A DNA stretch of 64,000 bases, taken from NCBI RefSeq assembly GCF_010858045.1, contig NZ_JAAGVC010000030.1:1-64000 (forward strand), in the 5' to 3' direction. The notes beneath the pieces are model-generated. The model was not told the origin of the DNA. It worked only from the letters and a program-made list of their open reading frames with translations, and did not search any database. The stretch's first letter is position 1, and every line of letters begins with the position of its first letter. Shown piece after piece: positions 9,048 to 17,391 of the stretch. Source of the stretch: Nocardia cyriacigeorgica (GTDB lineage: Bacteria > Actinomycetota > Actinomycetes > Mycobacteriales > Mycobacteriaceae). The position numbers and the translations under genes are program-made.

Positions 9048-10778
9048 TCAGTTGTCGTGTTCGACCAGCGGCTGGCCGCCGGAGATCTCGACGATCGGCA
9101 ACCGCAAAGCGGCAGGGGCGGTGGCCGGCACCACCGGAGCGGCCGGTGCGATGGGCGCCAGCCGCCGATACGGTGCGCCTAGTTCGGGCCGTAGATCCGG
9201 CTCACCCTTGTTGGGCCACAGGGCGATCGCGCGTTCGGCTTGGGCGGTGATGGTCAGCGACGGGTTGACCCCGAGGTTGGCCGAGATGGTCGAGCCGTCG
9301 ATGACGTGCAGGCCGGGATGGCCGTAGAGGCGGTGGTACGGGTCGACGACGCCGCTGGCGGGGGAGTCGCCGATGGCGCAGCCGCCGATGAAATGGCCGG
9401 TCGCCGGGATGTTGACGATGCTGCTCGTGGCGCCGGTGGGGAAGCCGTCGATCTTGTCGGCGACGCGTTCGGCGACCTCGTGGCCGATCGGGATCCAGGT
9501 GGGATTGGGTTCGCCTTCGCCCTGTTTGGTCGTCATCTTGCGGCCGAACACGCCGCGGGTGGTGTAGGTGGTGATGGAGTTGTCCACCGACTGCATCACC
9601 AGCAGCCCGATCATCTGCTCGGACCAGCGGTGCGGATTGTGCATGTGCAGCAGGTCGCGGCGATTGCGCCGCAGCTGATGCAGGTACTGACGCCAGCGCG
9701 GGCGCACGCCGTCGTCGCCGACCATCGCGGTGGTGATCAGCGCCAGCGCATTACTACCTTTGCCGTAGCGCACCGGCTCGATATGGGTGTGCTCGTCGGG
9801 ATGGATCGAGGAGGTGATCGCGACGCCCTTGGTGAAATCGGCGTCGCGGCGGCGGCTGCGCACCGACAGCAGCTCCTCGGAATTGGTGCGCGACAGATAG
9901 CCGAGCCGCGGCGAGATGTTGGGCAGCGAGCCGCGATCCCGCAGCCGGTGCAGCAGTTTCTGCGTGCCGAGCGCGGCCGCGGAGAACACCACCTGTTCGG
10001 CGGTGAACACGCGCGCTCCCGCGCGAGCCCAGCGGCCGGTGCGGCGGGTGTGCACCTCGTAGCCGCCGCCGGGGCGGGGCCGCACATCCACCACCGTGGT
10101 CAGCGGATGCACGCGCGCACCCGCCCGCTCGGCCAGATACAGGTAGTTCTTGACCAGGGTGTTCTTGGCGTTGTGGCGGCATCCGGTCATGCATTCGCCG
10201 CAGTGGGTGCAGGTGCGCCGCGCGGGGCCGACACCACCGAAGAACGGGTCGGGCACCTCCTGGCCGGGCCGTGCCCCGGCGCCGCCGAACAGCACACCCA
10301 CCGGGGTCTGGCGGTAGGTGTCGCCGACGCCGAGTTCGTCGGCGACTTCACGCAGGATCCGGTCACTGGGGGTGGTGGCCGGGTTGGTGGTGACGCCGAG
10401 CATGCGCTTGGCCTGGTCGTAGTGCGGTGCCAGTTCGGCGCGCCAATCGGTGATACCGGCCCACTGCTTATCGGCGTAGAACGCCGCAGGCGGCTCGTAG
10501 AGGGTGTTGGCGTACACCAGCGAGCCGCCGCCGACACCGGCGCCGCTCATGATGAAGGTGTTCTTCAGCAACGTCAGCCGCTGGATGCCGAAGCAGCCCA
10601 GCCGTGGCGCCCACAGGAATTGCCGTGCCTGCCACGACGTCGCGGCGAATTCGTCGTCGGCGAAGCGGCGCCCGGCCTCGAGCACGCCGACCCGGTAGCC
10701 CTTCTCGGTCAGCCGGAGCGCGGACACGCTGCCGCCGAATCCCGAACCGATCACCAGCACGTCGTAGTCGAACGCCAT
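9048..10778 (-). CDS. choD: GMC-family oxidoreductase, cholesterol oxidase ChoD type
   Basis: A 576-residue flavoprotein matching mycobacterial ChoD (Rv3409c) closely: FAD-binding YDVLVIGSGFGGSVSALRL at the N-terminus, LWAPRLGCFGIQRL, GAGVGGGSLVYANTLY, KQGEGEPNPTWIPIG and the C-terminal GSTISANLGVNPSLT. The family uses FAD to oxidise hydroxy-steroids, although ChoD itself shows weak activity on cholesterol. A ferredoxin-like cysteine group (CTHCGECMTGC) is retained. The start at 10778 puts the Rossmann motif at residue 6; GGAGG and AGG lie upstream. It stands alone, 112 bases from the next gene. Confidence 0.9.
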   Translation of the reverse strand: MAFDYDVLVIGSGFGGSVSALRLTEKGYRVGVLEAGRRFADDEFAATSWQARQFLWAPRLGCFGIQRLTLLKNTFIMSGAGVGGGSLVYANTLYEPPAAFYADKQWAGITDWRAELAPHYDQAKRMLGVTTNPATTPSDRILREVADELGVGDTYRQTPVGVLFGGAGARPGQEVPDPFFGGVGPARRTCTHCGECMTGCRHNAKNTLVKNYLYLAERAGARVHPLTTVVDVRPRPGGGYEVHTRRTGRWARAGARVFTAEQVVFSAAALGTQKLLHRLRDRGSLPNISPRLGYLSRTNSEELLSVRSRRRDADFTKGVAITSSIHPDEHTHIEPVRYGKGSNALALITTAMVGDDGVRPRWRQYLHQLRRNRRDLLHMHNPHRWSEQMIGLLVMQSVDNSITTYTTRGVFGRKMTTKQGEGEPNPTWIPIGHEVAERVADKIDGFPTGATSSIVNIPATGHFIGGCAIGDSPASGVVDPYHRLYGHPGLHVIDGSTISANLGVNPSLTITAQAERAIALWPNKGEPDLRPELGAPYRRLAPIAPAAPVVPATAPAALRLPIVEISGGQPLVEHDN

Positions 10779-10890
10779 CTGCCTGTGTCCTCCATCACCG
10801 TTGACCTGTTGTTCGAGCGTAGAGCGGTGCGCGACGCCGACAGCAACGACTGGCGGCCACAAAATCGAGATATTCGGCCAGTCGGGCGGG

Positions 10891-11322
10891 TTACAGGGTG
10901 CGTGGCAGCGCGTCGGTCAGCGCGACCGGGGTGATGTCGAGTGCGTCGAAGCGCCAGCCCGCCGAGGTGCGGCGAGCTCGGTAGCGGCCGATACCGGCCG
11001 CGACGGCCGCGGTGCTGTCGTCGATGACGAAGACGGCCACGTCGTGCGCGCGCACAGTCGCGGTGTCGCCGTCGATCTCGATGACGAGGTTGGACTTGTT
11101 GTGCAGGGTGCGCGTGTAGGTGTCGTGCCCTGCGCGGGCGAGAGCTTCGAGGGCGTCGATGCCCTTGGCTTGCCCGCGAATGGAGCGCACCACGACGTCG
11201 TCGGTGAAGATGCGGTCGGTGTCGGCCAAGCCCTCGTCGATCCAGAGGCTGTGGCGGGCAACGAGATCGGCCAGCTCGGCGCGGTCGGCGAGGGTACGGA
11301 TCAGGGATTCGGTGGGGGTCAT
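10891..11322 (-). CDS. SnoaL/NTF2-like protein
   Basis: A 143-residue protein with the cone-like NTF2 fold seen in SnoaL-type enzymes and many small-ligand binding proteins. Signs are the helix LIRTLADRAELADLVARHS followed by DEGLADTDRIFTDDVVV and the C-terminal strand pattern GRYRARRTSAGWRFDAL. No catalytic residues can be assigned. AGGAG lies 7 bases before the ATG. It is divergent from the MarR gene at 11416, and the intervening 93 bases carry two palindromes, so it is the likely target of that repressor. Confidence 0.75.
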   Translation of the reverse strand: MTPTESLIRTLADRAELADLVARHSLWIDEGLADTDRIFTDDVVVRSIRGQAKGIDALEALARAGHDTYTRTLHNKSNLVIEIDGDTATVRAHDVAVFVIDDSTAAVAAGIGRYRARRTSAGWRFDALDITPVALTDALPRTL

Positions 11323-11345
11323 GGGAACTCCTGCAATCTGTTCGG

Positions 11346-11363
11346 GGCACTAACGTTAGTGCC
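11346..11363. promoter_or_regulatory. MarR operator 1 (18-bp perfect palindrome)
   Basis: GGCACTAACGTTAGTGCC is a perfect palindrome lying 23 bases upstream of the NTF2-like gene. Together with operator 2 it shares the half-site CACTAAC. Position between divergent genes, one of them a MarR regulator, supports an operator role. Confidence 0.75.
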
Positions 11364-11379
11364 ACAAATGAATGTAGGT

Positions 11380-11396
11380 CGTTAGTGGCACTAACG
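11380..11396. promoter_or_regulatory. MarR operator 2 (8-1-8 inverted repeat)
   Basis: CGTTAGTGGCACTAACG is an inverted repeat with 8-base arms about one central base. It lies 20 bases upstream of the marR start, where it would cover the promoter and give autoregulation. The half-site is the same as operator 1 but arranged with a different centre. Confidence 0.75.
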
Positions 11397-11415
11397 CAAG
11401 GGGTAGGCTCGGTGC

Positions 11416-11925
11416 ATGGACACCGATGAGGAGATGCGCTTCGACCGCGGCGAGTCCACTCCGGCGCGGCTGAAAAAGCAGCTTTCACGCCTGACCTCGA
11501 TGACGGCGGCCCAGATGACGCGCCTGTCGCGCGAGGCGCTACGGGCCACGGGGGCGCGCAAGGATCACTTCGTGGTGCTGGCCGCGCTCGCCGAATTCGG
11601 GCCGGCGAGCCAGGCGACGCTGTCGGAGCGAACCACCGTCTACAAGAGTGACCTCGTCTCGGTACTCAACGACCTCGAAGAGGGCCGATGGGTGCGCCGC
11701 ACCCCGGACCCGGCCGATAAACGCCGCAACGTCATCACCATCACCGCAGCCGGCGAACAACGCCTCGCCGAACTCGACCGCGTCCTAGACACGGTCAACG
11801 AACAGATCATGACCCCACTCGATCACGAGGAACGCGCACAGCTGTTCGCGCTGCTGGGGCGAGTCAACGCCCACCTCGCCGCAACCGCACGCACAGCCGA
11901 TGCCCTGGGCGGGCACATCACCTAG
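11416..11925 (+). CDS. MarR-family transcriptional regulator
   Basis: A 169-residue winged-helix regulator. The DNA-binding region is QATLSERTTVYKSDLVSVLNDLEEGRWVRRTPDPADKRRNVITIT, which shows the recognition helix and the D-x-R wing motif of MarR proteins; helices at either end make the dimer interface. MarR repressors usually bind palindromes between divergent genes and release them on binding a phenolic or similar ligand. Two such palindromes precede the gene, so it probably represses itself and the NTF2-like gene. Confidence 0.88.
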   Translation: MDTDEEMRFDRGESTPARLKKQLSRLTSMTAAQMTRLSREALRATGARKDHFVVLAALAEFGPASQATLSERTTVYKSDLVSVLNDLEEGRWVRRTPDPADKRRNVITITAAGEQRLAELDRVLDTVNEQIMTPLDHEERAQLFALLGRVNAHLAATARTADALGGHIT

Positions 11926-11955
11926 CGGGGCCCTCCCGCGCGGCGACCATGCCGA

Positions 11956-12357
11956 TCATCGGCCTCGGGCCGACTCGGCTGCGAGGTGGGCCCGGTAGTT
12001 CGGGCAGGTCGTGATGTCCTCGTGCGAGCAGTTCATGCCGGCTTCGAGCAGATCCAGCGCCGAACGCAGTGCCGCCATCCTGGCCTGCAGCGCACGGTGG
12101 TTGCGCTGCAGCACGTCCTTGCGGGCGGCCGGGTCCGCGGCGGCGAGGAACGCCCGGATGTCCTCGAGCGGCAGGCCGGCCCGCTTCGCGATCATGATCG
12201 ACGCCACCCGGACGAGGTCGTCGTCGGTGTAGCGGCGGCGGTCGCCGGCGACGCGGGCCGGATGCAGCAGGCCGACCGACTCCCAGTGCCGCAGAACGTG
12301 TGTCGGCAGGCCGAAGCGGTCGGCGACCTGGCCGATCGTCAGCACACTTGACTTCAT
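11956..12357 (-). CDS. MerR-family transcriptional regulator
   Basis: A 133-residue regulator with an N-terminal MerR helix-turn-helix (SVLTIGQVADRFGLPTHVLRHWESVGLLHPAR), a coiled-coil dimerisation helix (HRALQARMAALRSALDLLEAG) and a cysteine-bearing tail (NCSHEDITTCPNYR) that might bind metal or an effector. The start at 12357 gives the standard MerR N-terminus; a further upstream frame extends into the divergent gene and is unlikely. The start codon lies inside the 19-bp promoter spacer of the divergent methyltransferase, as is usual for MerR control. Confidence 0.85.
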   Translation of the reverse strand: MKSSVLTIGQVADRFGLPTHVLRHWESVGLLHPARVAGDRRRYTDDDLVRVASIMIAKRAGLPLEDIRAFLAAADPAARKDVLQRNHRALQARMAALRSALDLLEAGMNCSHEDITTCPNYRAHLAAESARGR

Positions 12358-12378
12358 GTCGACATTAAGTCGAATTAT
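12348..12378 (+). promoter_or_regulatory. MerR-type promoter with 19-bp spacer and dyad
   Basis: A -35 hexamer TTGACT (12348-12353) and a -10-like AATTAT (12373-12378) are separated by 19 bases, the overlong spacer typical of MerR-activated promoters. The dyad TTGACTT (12348-12354) / AAGTCGA (12366-12372) spans the spacer. Transcription would begin near 12385, directly at the ATG at 12386. Confidence 0.7.
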
Positions 12379-12385
12379 GGCGGGC

Positions 12386-13081
12386 ATGTCCACTCTTCTT
12401 GATGTCCTCGACGCCATCGATGCGCAGCCGATGTCTGTGGAACTGCGCGCACGTTCCTACGCATTGCTCGGCGATCTCACCGGCCGGACCGTGGTCGACG
12501 TCGGCTGCGGCGGTGGCCGCGCGGTCGCCGAACTGGCCGAGCGTGGGTGCCACGCCGTCGGGATCGATACCGACCCCGAGATGATCGCCGTGGCCCGGGA
12601 GCGCTGGCCGGCCGGGGAGTTCCACGTCGGCGATGCCTGCGAACTGCCGTTGGCCACCGGGTCGGTGGCCGGCTACCGCGCGGACAAGGTGTTGCACACG
12701 GTCGACGACCCGGTGCGCGCCGTCGCCGAGGCACACCGGGTGCTCGCTCCGGGCGGGCGGGCCGTGCTGCTCGGCCAGGACTGGGACACGGTGGTCATCG
12801 ACTCGGACCAGCCGGAGACCACCCGGCGGCTGGTCCACGCGAAGGCGGACTCGCTGCCGTCGCCGCGCATCGCCCGCCGCTACCGCAACCTGCTGCTCGA
12901 CGCCGGTTTCAGTGACCCGGTCGTCGAGGTGCGCACCAGCGTGTTCACCGACGACACCGCACTCGCCCTGGTGCGCCGCATCACCGATGAGCAGAGCTGG
13001 CTCGCCGAGCAAGCCGAGCGCGCCCGCACGAACCGGATCTTCGTCGCGGTGCCGATGTTCGTCGTCGCGGCGCGGAGATAG
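12386..13081 (+). CDS. SAM-dependent methyltransferase, probably leaderless
   Basis: A 231-residue class I methyltransferase: motif I VVDVGCGGGRAVAEL, the acidic residue of the second strand in VGIDTDPEM, and motif III-like HRVLAPGGRAVLLG. Substrate unknown. Three in-frame ATGs exist (12356, 12377, 12386). The MerR-type promoter places the transcript start at about 12385, so the last ATG is the most likely and the message would have no leader. The divergent MerR gene is its probable activator. Confidence 0.82.
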   Translation: MSTLLDVLDAIDAQPMSVELRARSYALLGDLTGRTVVDVGCGGGRAVAELAERGCHAVGIDTDPEMIAVARERWPAGEFHVGDACELPLATGSVAGYRADKVLHTVDDPVRAVAEAHRVLAPGGRAVLLGQDWDTVVIDSDQPETTRRLVHAKADSLPSPRIARRYRNLLLDAGFSDPVVEVRTSVFTDDTALALVRRITDEQSWLAEQAERARTNRIFVAVPMFVVAARR

Positions 13082-13184
13082 CGACCTGCTGACTGCGCCG
13101 GCCCCGAGACCGCGGCGGTGACCGTCGAAGCCGGCCACTTTCTCCCGGCGGCGTGCGCGGCGGTCACAGAGCCCCTCGTGCAGC

Positions 13185-13284
13185 TCGGCTCTGGCCGGGG
13201 TCGCGGAACGGCGCGACGGCTCACGGTCGGCTGTGGCCGGGGTCGCGGGAACGGCGACGGCTCACGGTCGGCTGTGGCCGTCGG
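13185..13284. repeat. Tandem repeat, 2.4 units of about 42 bp, over the GH3 3' end
   Basis: Units begin at 13185, 13227 and 13268, each starting TCGGCT(C/G)TGGCC. The first two are 42 and 41 bases and nearly identical; the third is partial and contains the last codons and stop of the GH3 gene. It appears that the gene's 3' end was duplicated in tandem downstream. No direct function is evident. The rest of the 180-base space (13082-13184) holds nothing recognised. Confidence 0.8.
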
Positions 13285-15505
13285 TGGCCGACAGCAGGGC
13301 GTCGAGGTCGGCGGGGGACATGCCGAAGCCGGTGAGCCGGTCCAGCGGGATGGAGGCGAGCATGCGCATCATGTCGACGCCGAGGGCTTGACCGTCACCG
13401 TCACCGCCGCCGGTCATCGCCGCGAACATCTGTGACAGCACCGCTGCCGCGGCCGGGTTCGCCAGCACCTCGCCGAGGGTGGACTGCCGGGTGATCGGCA
13501 GGCGCAGCTCGTCGCCGGGCACCTCGACGTCGGCGGTGGCGCGGATATCGCGGCTGGACGCACCGGCCATCACCCGGTAGGTGCCGCCCTCCACCACCCA
13601 CGCCTCGGTGCGGGTCTCCCAGTAGGCCAGAGCCTCGCGCTCGATCGGAATCGAGACCCGCTGGCTCGCACCGGGTTCCAGCTCATCGGTGACCGCATGG
13701 CCCCCGAGCTCGCGCGGCGGACGGGTGACCGCCGATTCGGGCAGCGCGGTGTAGATCTGCACGACCTCACGGCCGCGCCGGTCACCGGTATTGGTGATGG
13801 TGACCTCCACGGTGAGCCCGCTCGCGCTCGACTCGACCGCCAGGTCCGAGTAGGTGAAGCTGGTGTAGGACAGGCCGTGTCCGAACGGGAAACTCACCGC
13901 CATCTCGCGCGCGTCATACCAGCGGTAGCCGACGAAAATACCTTCGCCGTACCGGATGTGGGAGTTCTCGCCGGGGAAGTTCAGATACGCGGGCACATCC
14001 TGAAGCCGCCGCGGCACCGTCTCGGTGAGCCGGCCCGAGGGATTGACCCGCCCGAACAGCACATCCGCCAGCGCGCCGCCCGCGGCCTGACCGAGCAGCG
14101 CGCCGTCGACGATGGCCGGCGCGAGCTCGACCACCGGCGCCAACCGCAGCACCCCACCGTGGGAGAGCACCACCACGGTCTTCGGCTGAACCGCCACGAC
14201 CTCGGCCAGCAGGGCGAGCTGGTCGGCGGGCAGCTCGATGTCCTCGCGGTCGAAGCCCTCCGATTCCTGGCCCGCGCCCAACCCGAGAAACACCACCGCC
14301 ACCTCGGCCGCACGCGCCGCGGCGACGGCCTCCGCCACCAGCACCGGATCGGGTGTGCTGGTGTCGGTGCGGAATCCACGCGCATACCGCACCTGCCCGG
14401 GCTCGGCCGCGGCAGCGATCTCCTCGAGCGGCACATCCACACGGGTCGGATTCACATGCGAACTGCCGCCACCCTGGTAGCGCGGGGTCTGCGCGAACTC
14501 GCCGATCACCGCCAGCGACTGCCCGGCACGCAACGGCAGCAGCTCACCGTCATTGCGCAACAACACCACACAACGTGCGGCGACCTCACGAGCCAGCCGA
14601 TGATGTGCGTCCGGATCCGGCGCCGCCGGGGCAGCAGCCCGCCCGGCGAGCACCTTCGCCGCCAACTCGGCCACTTTCTGCGCGGCCCGATCGACCGCGG
14701 CAACCTCGAGCGCACCGGATTCGACCGCTGCCACCACCTGCGCGTCCGGGTCGCCGCCACCGCCGGGCATCTGCAGATCCAGGCCCGCGGCGACGGAGGC
14801 GACCCGGTCCGACACCGCACCCCAGTCGCTGACAACCAGCCCGTCGAAACCCCAGGTATCGCGCAGCACGTCGGTGAGCAGCCACCGGTTCTGCGCGGCG
14901 TAGACGCCGTTGATCCGGTTGTAGGAACACATCACCGTCCACGGCTGCGCGGTGCGCACGATATGGGCGAAGGCTCGCAGATAGATCTCCCGCAATGGCC
15001 GTGCGTCCACATCCGAGCTCGATCGCATCCGATCGTGTTCGGCATTGTTGACCGCGAAATGTTTGAGCGAGGCGCCCACCCCCTGGCTCTGCACACCCCG
15101 CACCCACGCCGCACCCAGCACACCGGTGAGCAGCGGGTCCTCGGAGTAGTACTCGAACACCCGCCCGCAGCGCGGATCCCGTTTGATGTTGATCCCCGGC
15201 CCCAGCAGCACATCCACCCCGAGGGCGCGCGCCTCCCGGCCCAGCGCTTCGCCGACCCGGCGCACCAGAGCCACATCCCAGCTCTGCCCGAGCCCGACCG
15301 CTGGCGGGAAACAGGTGGCGGGCCTGCTCGCGGCCAGCCCCAGATGGTCGGTGGCGCCGGTCTGTCTGCGCACCCCGTGCGGGCCGTCGGTCAGCAGCAT
15401 CGACGGCACCGGGCCCACCGCCTTGGTGGTCCAGAAATCCGCGCCGCTGCCGAGGGCGGCCTTCTCGGCCAAGGACAGTTCGCTGATATCCGTAGTTGCC
15501 GTCAT
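13262..15505 (-). CDS. Glycoside hydrolase family 3 beta-glucosidase-like enzyme
   Basis: A 747-residue GH3 enzyme without signal peptide. The N-terminal barrel shows LTDGPHGVRR, GPGINIKRDPRCGR, and SLKHFAVNN; the nucleophile aspartate is in GLVVSDWGAV. The second alpha/beta domain follows (VVFLGLGAGQESEGFDREDI) and the C-terminus carries the fibronectin-III-like domain (GHGLSYTSFTYSDL, ITNTGDRRGREVVQIY). The family removes terminal beta-linked sugars. ATG 15505 with GGAG nine bases upstream is preferred over the codon 48 bases further out. The order of domains and length are normal for bacterial beta-glucosidases. Confidence 0.93.
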   Translation of the reverse strand: MTATTDISELSLAEKAALGSGADFWTTKAVGPVPSMLLTDGPHGVRRQTGATDHLGLAASRPATCFPPAVGLGQSWDVALVRRVGEALGREARALGVDVLLGPGINIKRDPRCGRVFEYYSEDPLLTGVLGAAWVRGVQSQGVGASLKHFAVNNAEHDRMRSSSDVDARPLREIYLRAFAHIVRTAQPWTVMCSYNRINGVYAAQNRWLLTDVLRDTWGFDGLVVSDWGAVSDRVASVAAGLDLQMPGGGGDPDAQVVAAVESGALEVAAVDRAAQKVAELAAKVLAGRAAAPAAPDPDAHHRLAREVAARCVVLLRNDGELLPLRAGQSLAVIGEFAQTPRYQGGGSSHVNPTRVDVPLEEIAAAAEPGQVRYARGFRTDTSTPDPVLVAEAVAAARAAEVAVVFLGLGAGQESEGFDREDIELPADQLALLAEVVAVQPKTVVVLSHGGVLRLAPVVELAPAIVDGALLGQAAGGALADVLFGRVNPSGRLTETVPRRLQDVPAYLNFPGENSHIRYGEGIFVGYRWYDAREMAVSFPFGHGLSYTSFTYSDLAVESSASGLTVEVTITNTGDRRGREVVQIYTALPESAVTRPPRELGGHAVTDELEPGASQRVSIPIEREALAYWETRTEAWVVEGGTYRVMAGASSRDIRATADVEVPGDELRLPITRQSTLGEVLANPAAAAVLSQMFAAMTGGGDGDGQALGVDMMRMLASIPLDRLTGFGMSPADLDALLSATDGHSRP

Positions 15506-15620
15506 CGTCAGCTCCGATCGGTCGCCGCGGTCAGGGAAACGCTGCACCGCCATCGAATCACGGCCGCCGCCCGCGTCGTACGGTGCTACCGGGACACGCC
15601 GTCAGCGCTGAGGAGGGTTC

Positions 15621-17333
15621 GTGGAGATCACCCTGGTCGTGGTCGTCGGCATCATCGCCATCGTGGTGGTCGCGGCGTTCTCCGACACGCTCGGCGTGGC
15701 CGCGCCGCTGAGTCTGGCGGTGGTCGGTATCGCGCTCAGTTTCGTGCCGGGCATTCCGCATCCGCAGGTCGAACCCGAGCTCATCTTGTCCGGTGTGCTG
15801 CCGCCGCTGCTGTATTCGGCGGCGGTGAACATGCCTGCGGTCGATTTCCGGCGCAACCTCAAACCCATCACCGGCCTTGCGGTGCTGCTGGTCGTGGTCA
15901 CCACCCTCGGCACGGGCTGGTTGTTTCATCAGCTGCTGCCCGATATCGGCTGGCCGGCGGCGTTCGCGCTCGGCGCGGTGATCAGCCCGACCGATCCGAT
16001 CGCGGCGACCTCGGTGGGCCGACGGCTCGGGTTGCCGTCGCGGTTGCTGACGATGCTGGAGGGGGAGGGGCTGGTCAACGACGCGACCGCACTGGTGCTG
16101 CTGCGCTCGGCGGTGGCCGCGCTGGCGGCGACGGTGTCGCTGTGGCAGGTGCTCGGCGATTTCGTCCTCGCGGTCGTGGTCGCGGTGATCGCCGGACTGC
16201 TGGTCGGTTGGCTCGGGGTGCGGGCGCGGGCCATGCTCGACGATCCGGTGGCCACCACGGCGGTGTCGTTCGTGATCCCGTTCCTGGCCTATCTGCCGGC
16301 CGAGGAATTCCATGGCTCGGGCGTGCTCGCCGTCGTCGTCGCCGGGTTGGTCAGCGGGCACCTGAGCCCACGCCGTCTCAGCGCCCAGGACCGCCTCGTC
16401 GACGCCACCAACTGGCGCACCGTCGCCTTCCTGCTGGAAAGTGCGATCTTTCTGCTCATGGGCCTGAGCCTGTCCGGCCTGATCGACGATGTGCGCGGCG
16501 AACAGCTCAGCGCCGCGCAAGCTTTCGGGATCGGGCTGCTGGCCGCGCTGGTGGTAATGGTGATCCGCGCGGTGTTCATCATGCCGCTGGTGGCCTTTCT
16601 CCGGCTGGACCAGCGCCGCGCCGCCGAAGTCAAACCGCGCCTCGAGCAGATCAGCGCGCGCATCGCCGACACCGGCCTGCCGCCGGAGAGCAAACGCCTG
16701 CAGATGATGCTGCGCCGCTTCGGCAAGGTCTCGGCCACGGTCGACTTCCGGCTCACCGAAACCGTCGGTGCCCGCGGCGGAGCGGTCCTGGCCTGGTCCG
16801 GGATGCGTGGCGCGGTCACGGTCGCGGCGGCGCAAACCCTGCCCGCGCAGACCCCGATGCGGTCGGAGCTGGTGCTGATCGCGTTCGTCGTCGCGATCAC
16901 CACGCTGCTGGTGCAGGGGCTGAGCCTGCCCGCGGTGATCCGCCTCGTCCGCGTACCCGGCGACGATCCGGTGCGGTTGCGCGACGACTTCGCCGAGTTG
17001 CGGACGCTGCTGTCCGAGGCCGCCGAACACGTCCTCGACACTCCCGGTCTCGCCGACGACGACGGCAACCCGTTCCCGGATGCCCTGGTGGGAATGGTTC
17101 GCGACGACACCGTCCGGAAGGGCTCGGCCGCGCAGGCGGATCTGCCTGCCGACGGTCCCGACCCGCGCGAACAGTACCGGCAGCTGCGGCTGCGGGTACT
17201 GGGTGCACAGCGGACGGCGCTGCTGCGCGCCCGTGACGGCGAACGTTTCGGCGCCAAGGCGCTGGCCCGGTGCCAGTACATGCTCGACTTCGACGAAGCC
17301 CGCCTGCAGCAGCTGGGACGTCCCGGGCGTTGA
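15621..17333 (+). CDS. CPA1-family Na+/H+ antiporter
   Basis: A 570-residue membrane protein with 12 or so transmembrane segments and a hydrophilic C-terminal region of about 120 residues. Signature motifs of cation/proton antiporter family 1 are present: LPPLLYSAAVNM, GAVISPTDPIAATSVGRRL with the paired acidic residue, EGEGLVNDATALVL, and WSGMRGAVTVAAA. It exchanges sodium (or potassium) for protons to hold cytoplasmic pH. The start is GTG 15621, with AGGAGG at 15611-15616. Confidence 0.92.
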   Translation: MEITLVVVVGIIAIVVVAAFSDTLGVAAPLSLAVVGIALSFVPGIPHPQVEPELILSGVLPPLLYSAAVNMPAVDFRRNLKPITGLAVLLVVVTTLGTGWLFHQLLPDIGWPAAFALGAVISPTDPIAATSVGRRLGLPSRLLTMLEGEGLVNDATALVLLRSAVAALAATVSLWQVLGDFVLAVVVAVIAGLLVGWLGVRARAMLDDPVATTAVSFVIPFLAYLPAEEFHGSGVLAVVVAGLVSGHLSPRRLSAQDRLVDATNWRTVAFLLESAIFLLMGLSLSGLIDDVRGEQLSAAQAFGIGLLAALVVMVIRAVFIMPLVAFLRLDQRRAAEVKPRLEQISARIADTGLPPESKRLQMMLRRFGKVSATVDFRLTETVGARGGAVLAWSGMRGAVTVAAAQTLPAQTPMRSELVLIAFVVAITTLLVQGLSLPAVIRLVRVPGDDPVRLRDDFAELRTLLSEAAEHVLDTPGLADDDGNPFPDALVGMVRDDTVRKGSAAQADLPADGPDPREQYRQLRLRVLGAQRTALLRARDGERFGAKALARCQYMLDFDEARLQQLGRPGR

Positions 17334-17354
17334 CCCACCCCCGACGCAGGTGGG

Positions 17355-17362
17355 ATACCAAA
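17355..17362. promoter_or_regulatory. Half-site of the GntR box upstream of the gntR gene
   Basis: ATACCAAA matches the right half of the palindrome TTTGGTATACCAAA found at 18691-18704. It lies 30 bases ahead of the regulator's ATG, suggesting weak autoregulation. A single half-site alone is modest evidence. Confidence 0.4.
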
Positions 17363-17391
17363 TCTGGGCGAGGGGATGCGAGAATGCGGTG

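Noticed and set aside
9240-10934. A 564-codon plus-strand open frame opposite choD, and similar long frames elsewhere (for example 22958-25357 plus, 40210-42372 minus, 15558-17435 minus).
   Set aside because: They are antisense or out-of-frame shadows of well-identified genes caused by GC bias; they have no motifs, no ribosome sites and improbable composition rich in His, Arg and Gln.
13185-13284. CRISPR-like array.
   Set aside because: Units are contiguous without unique spacers and contain part of a gene; this is a plain tandem duplication.
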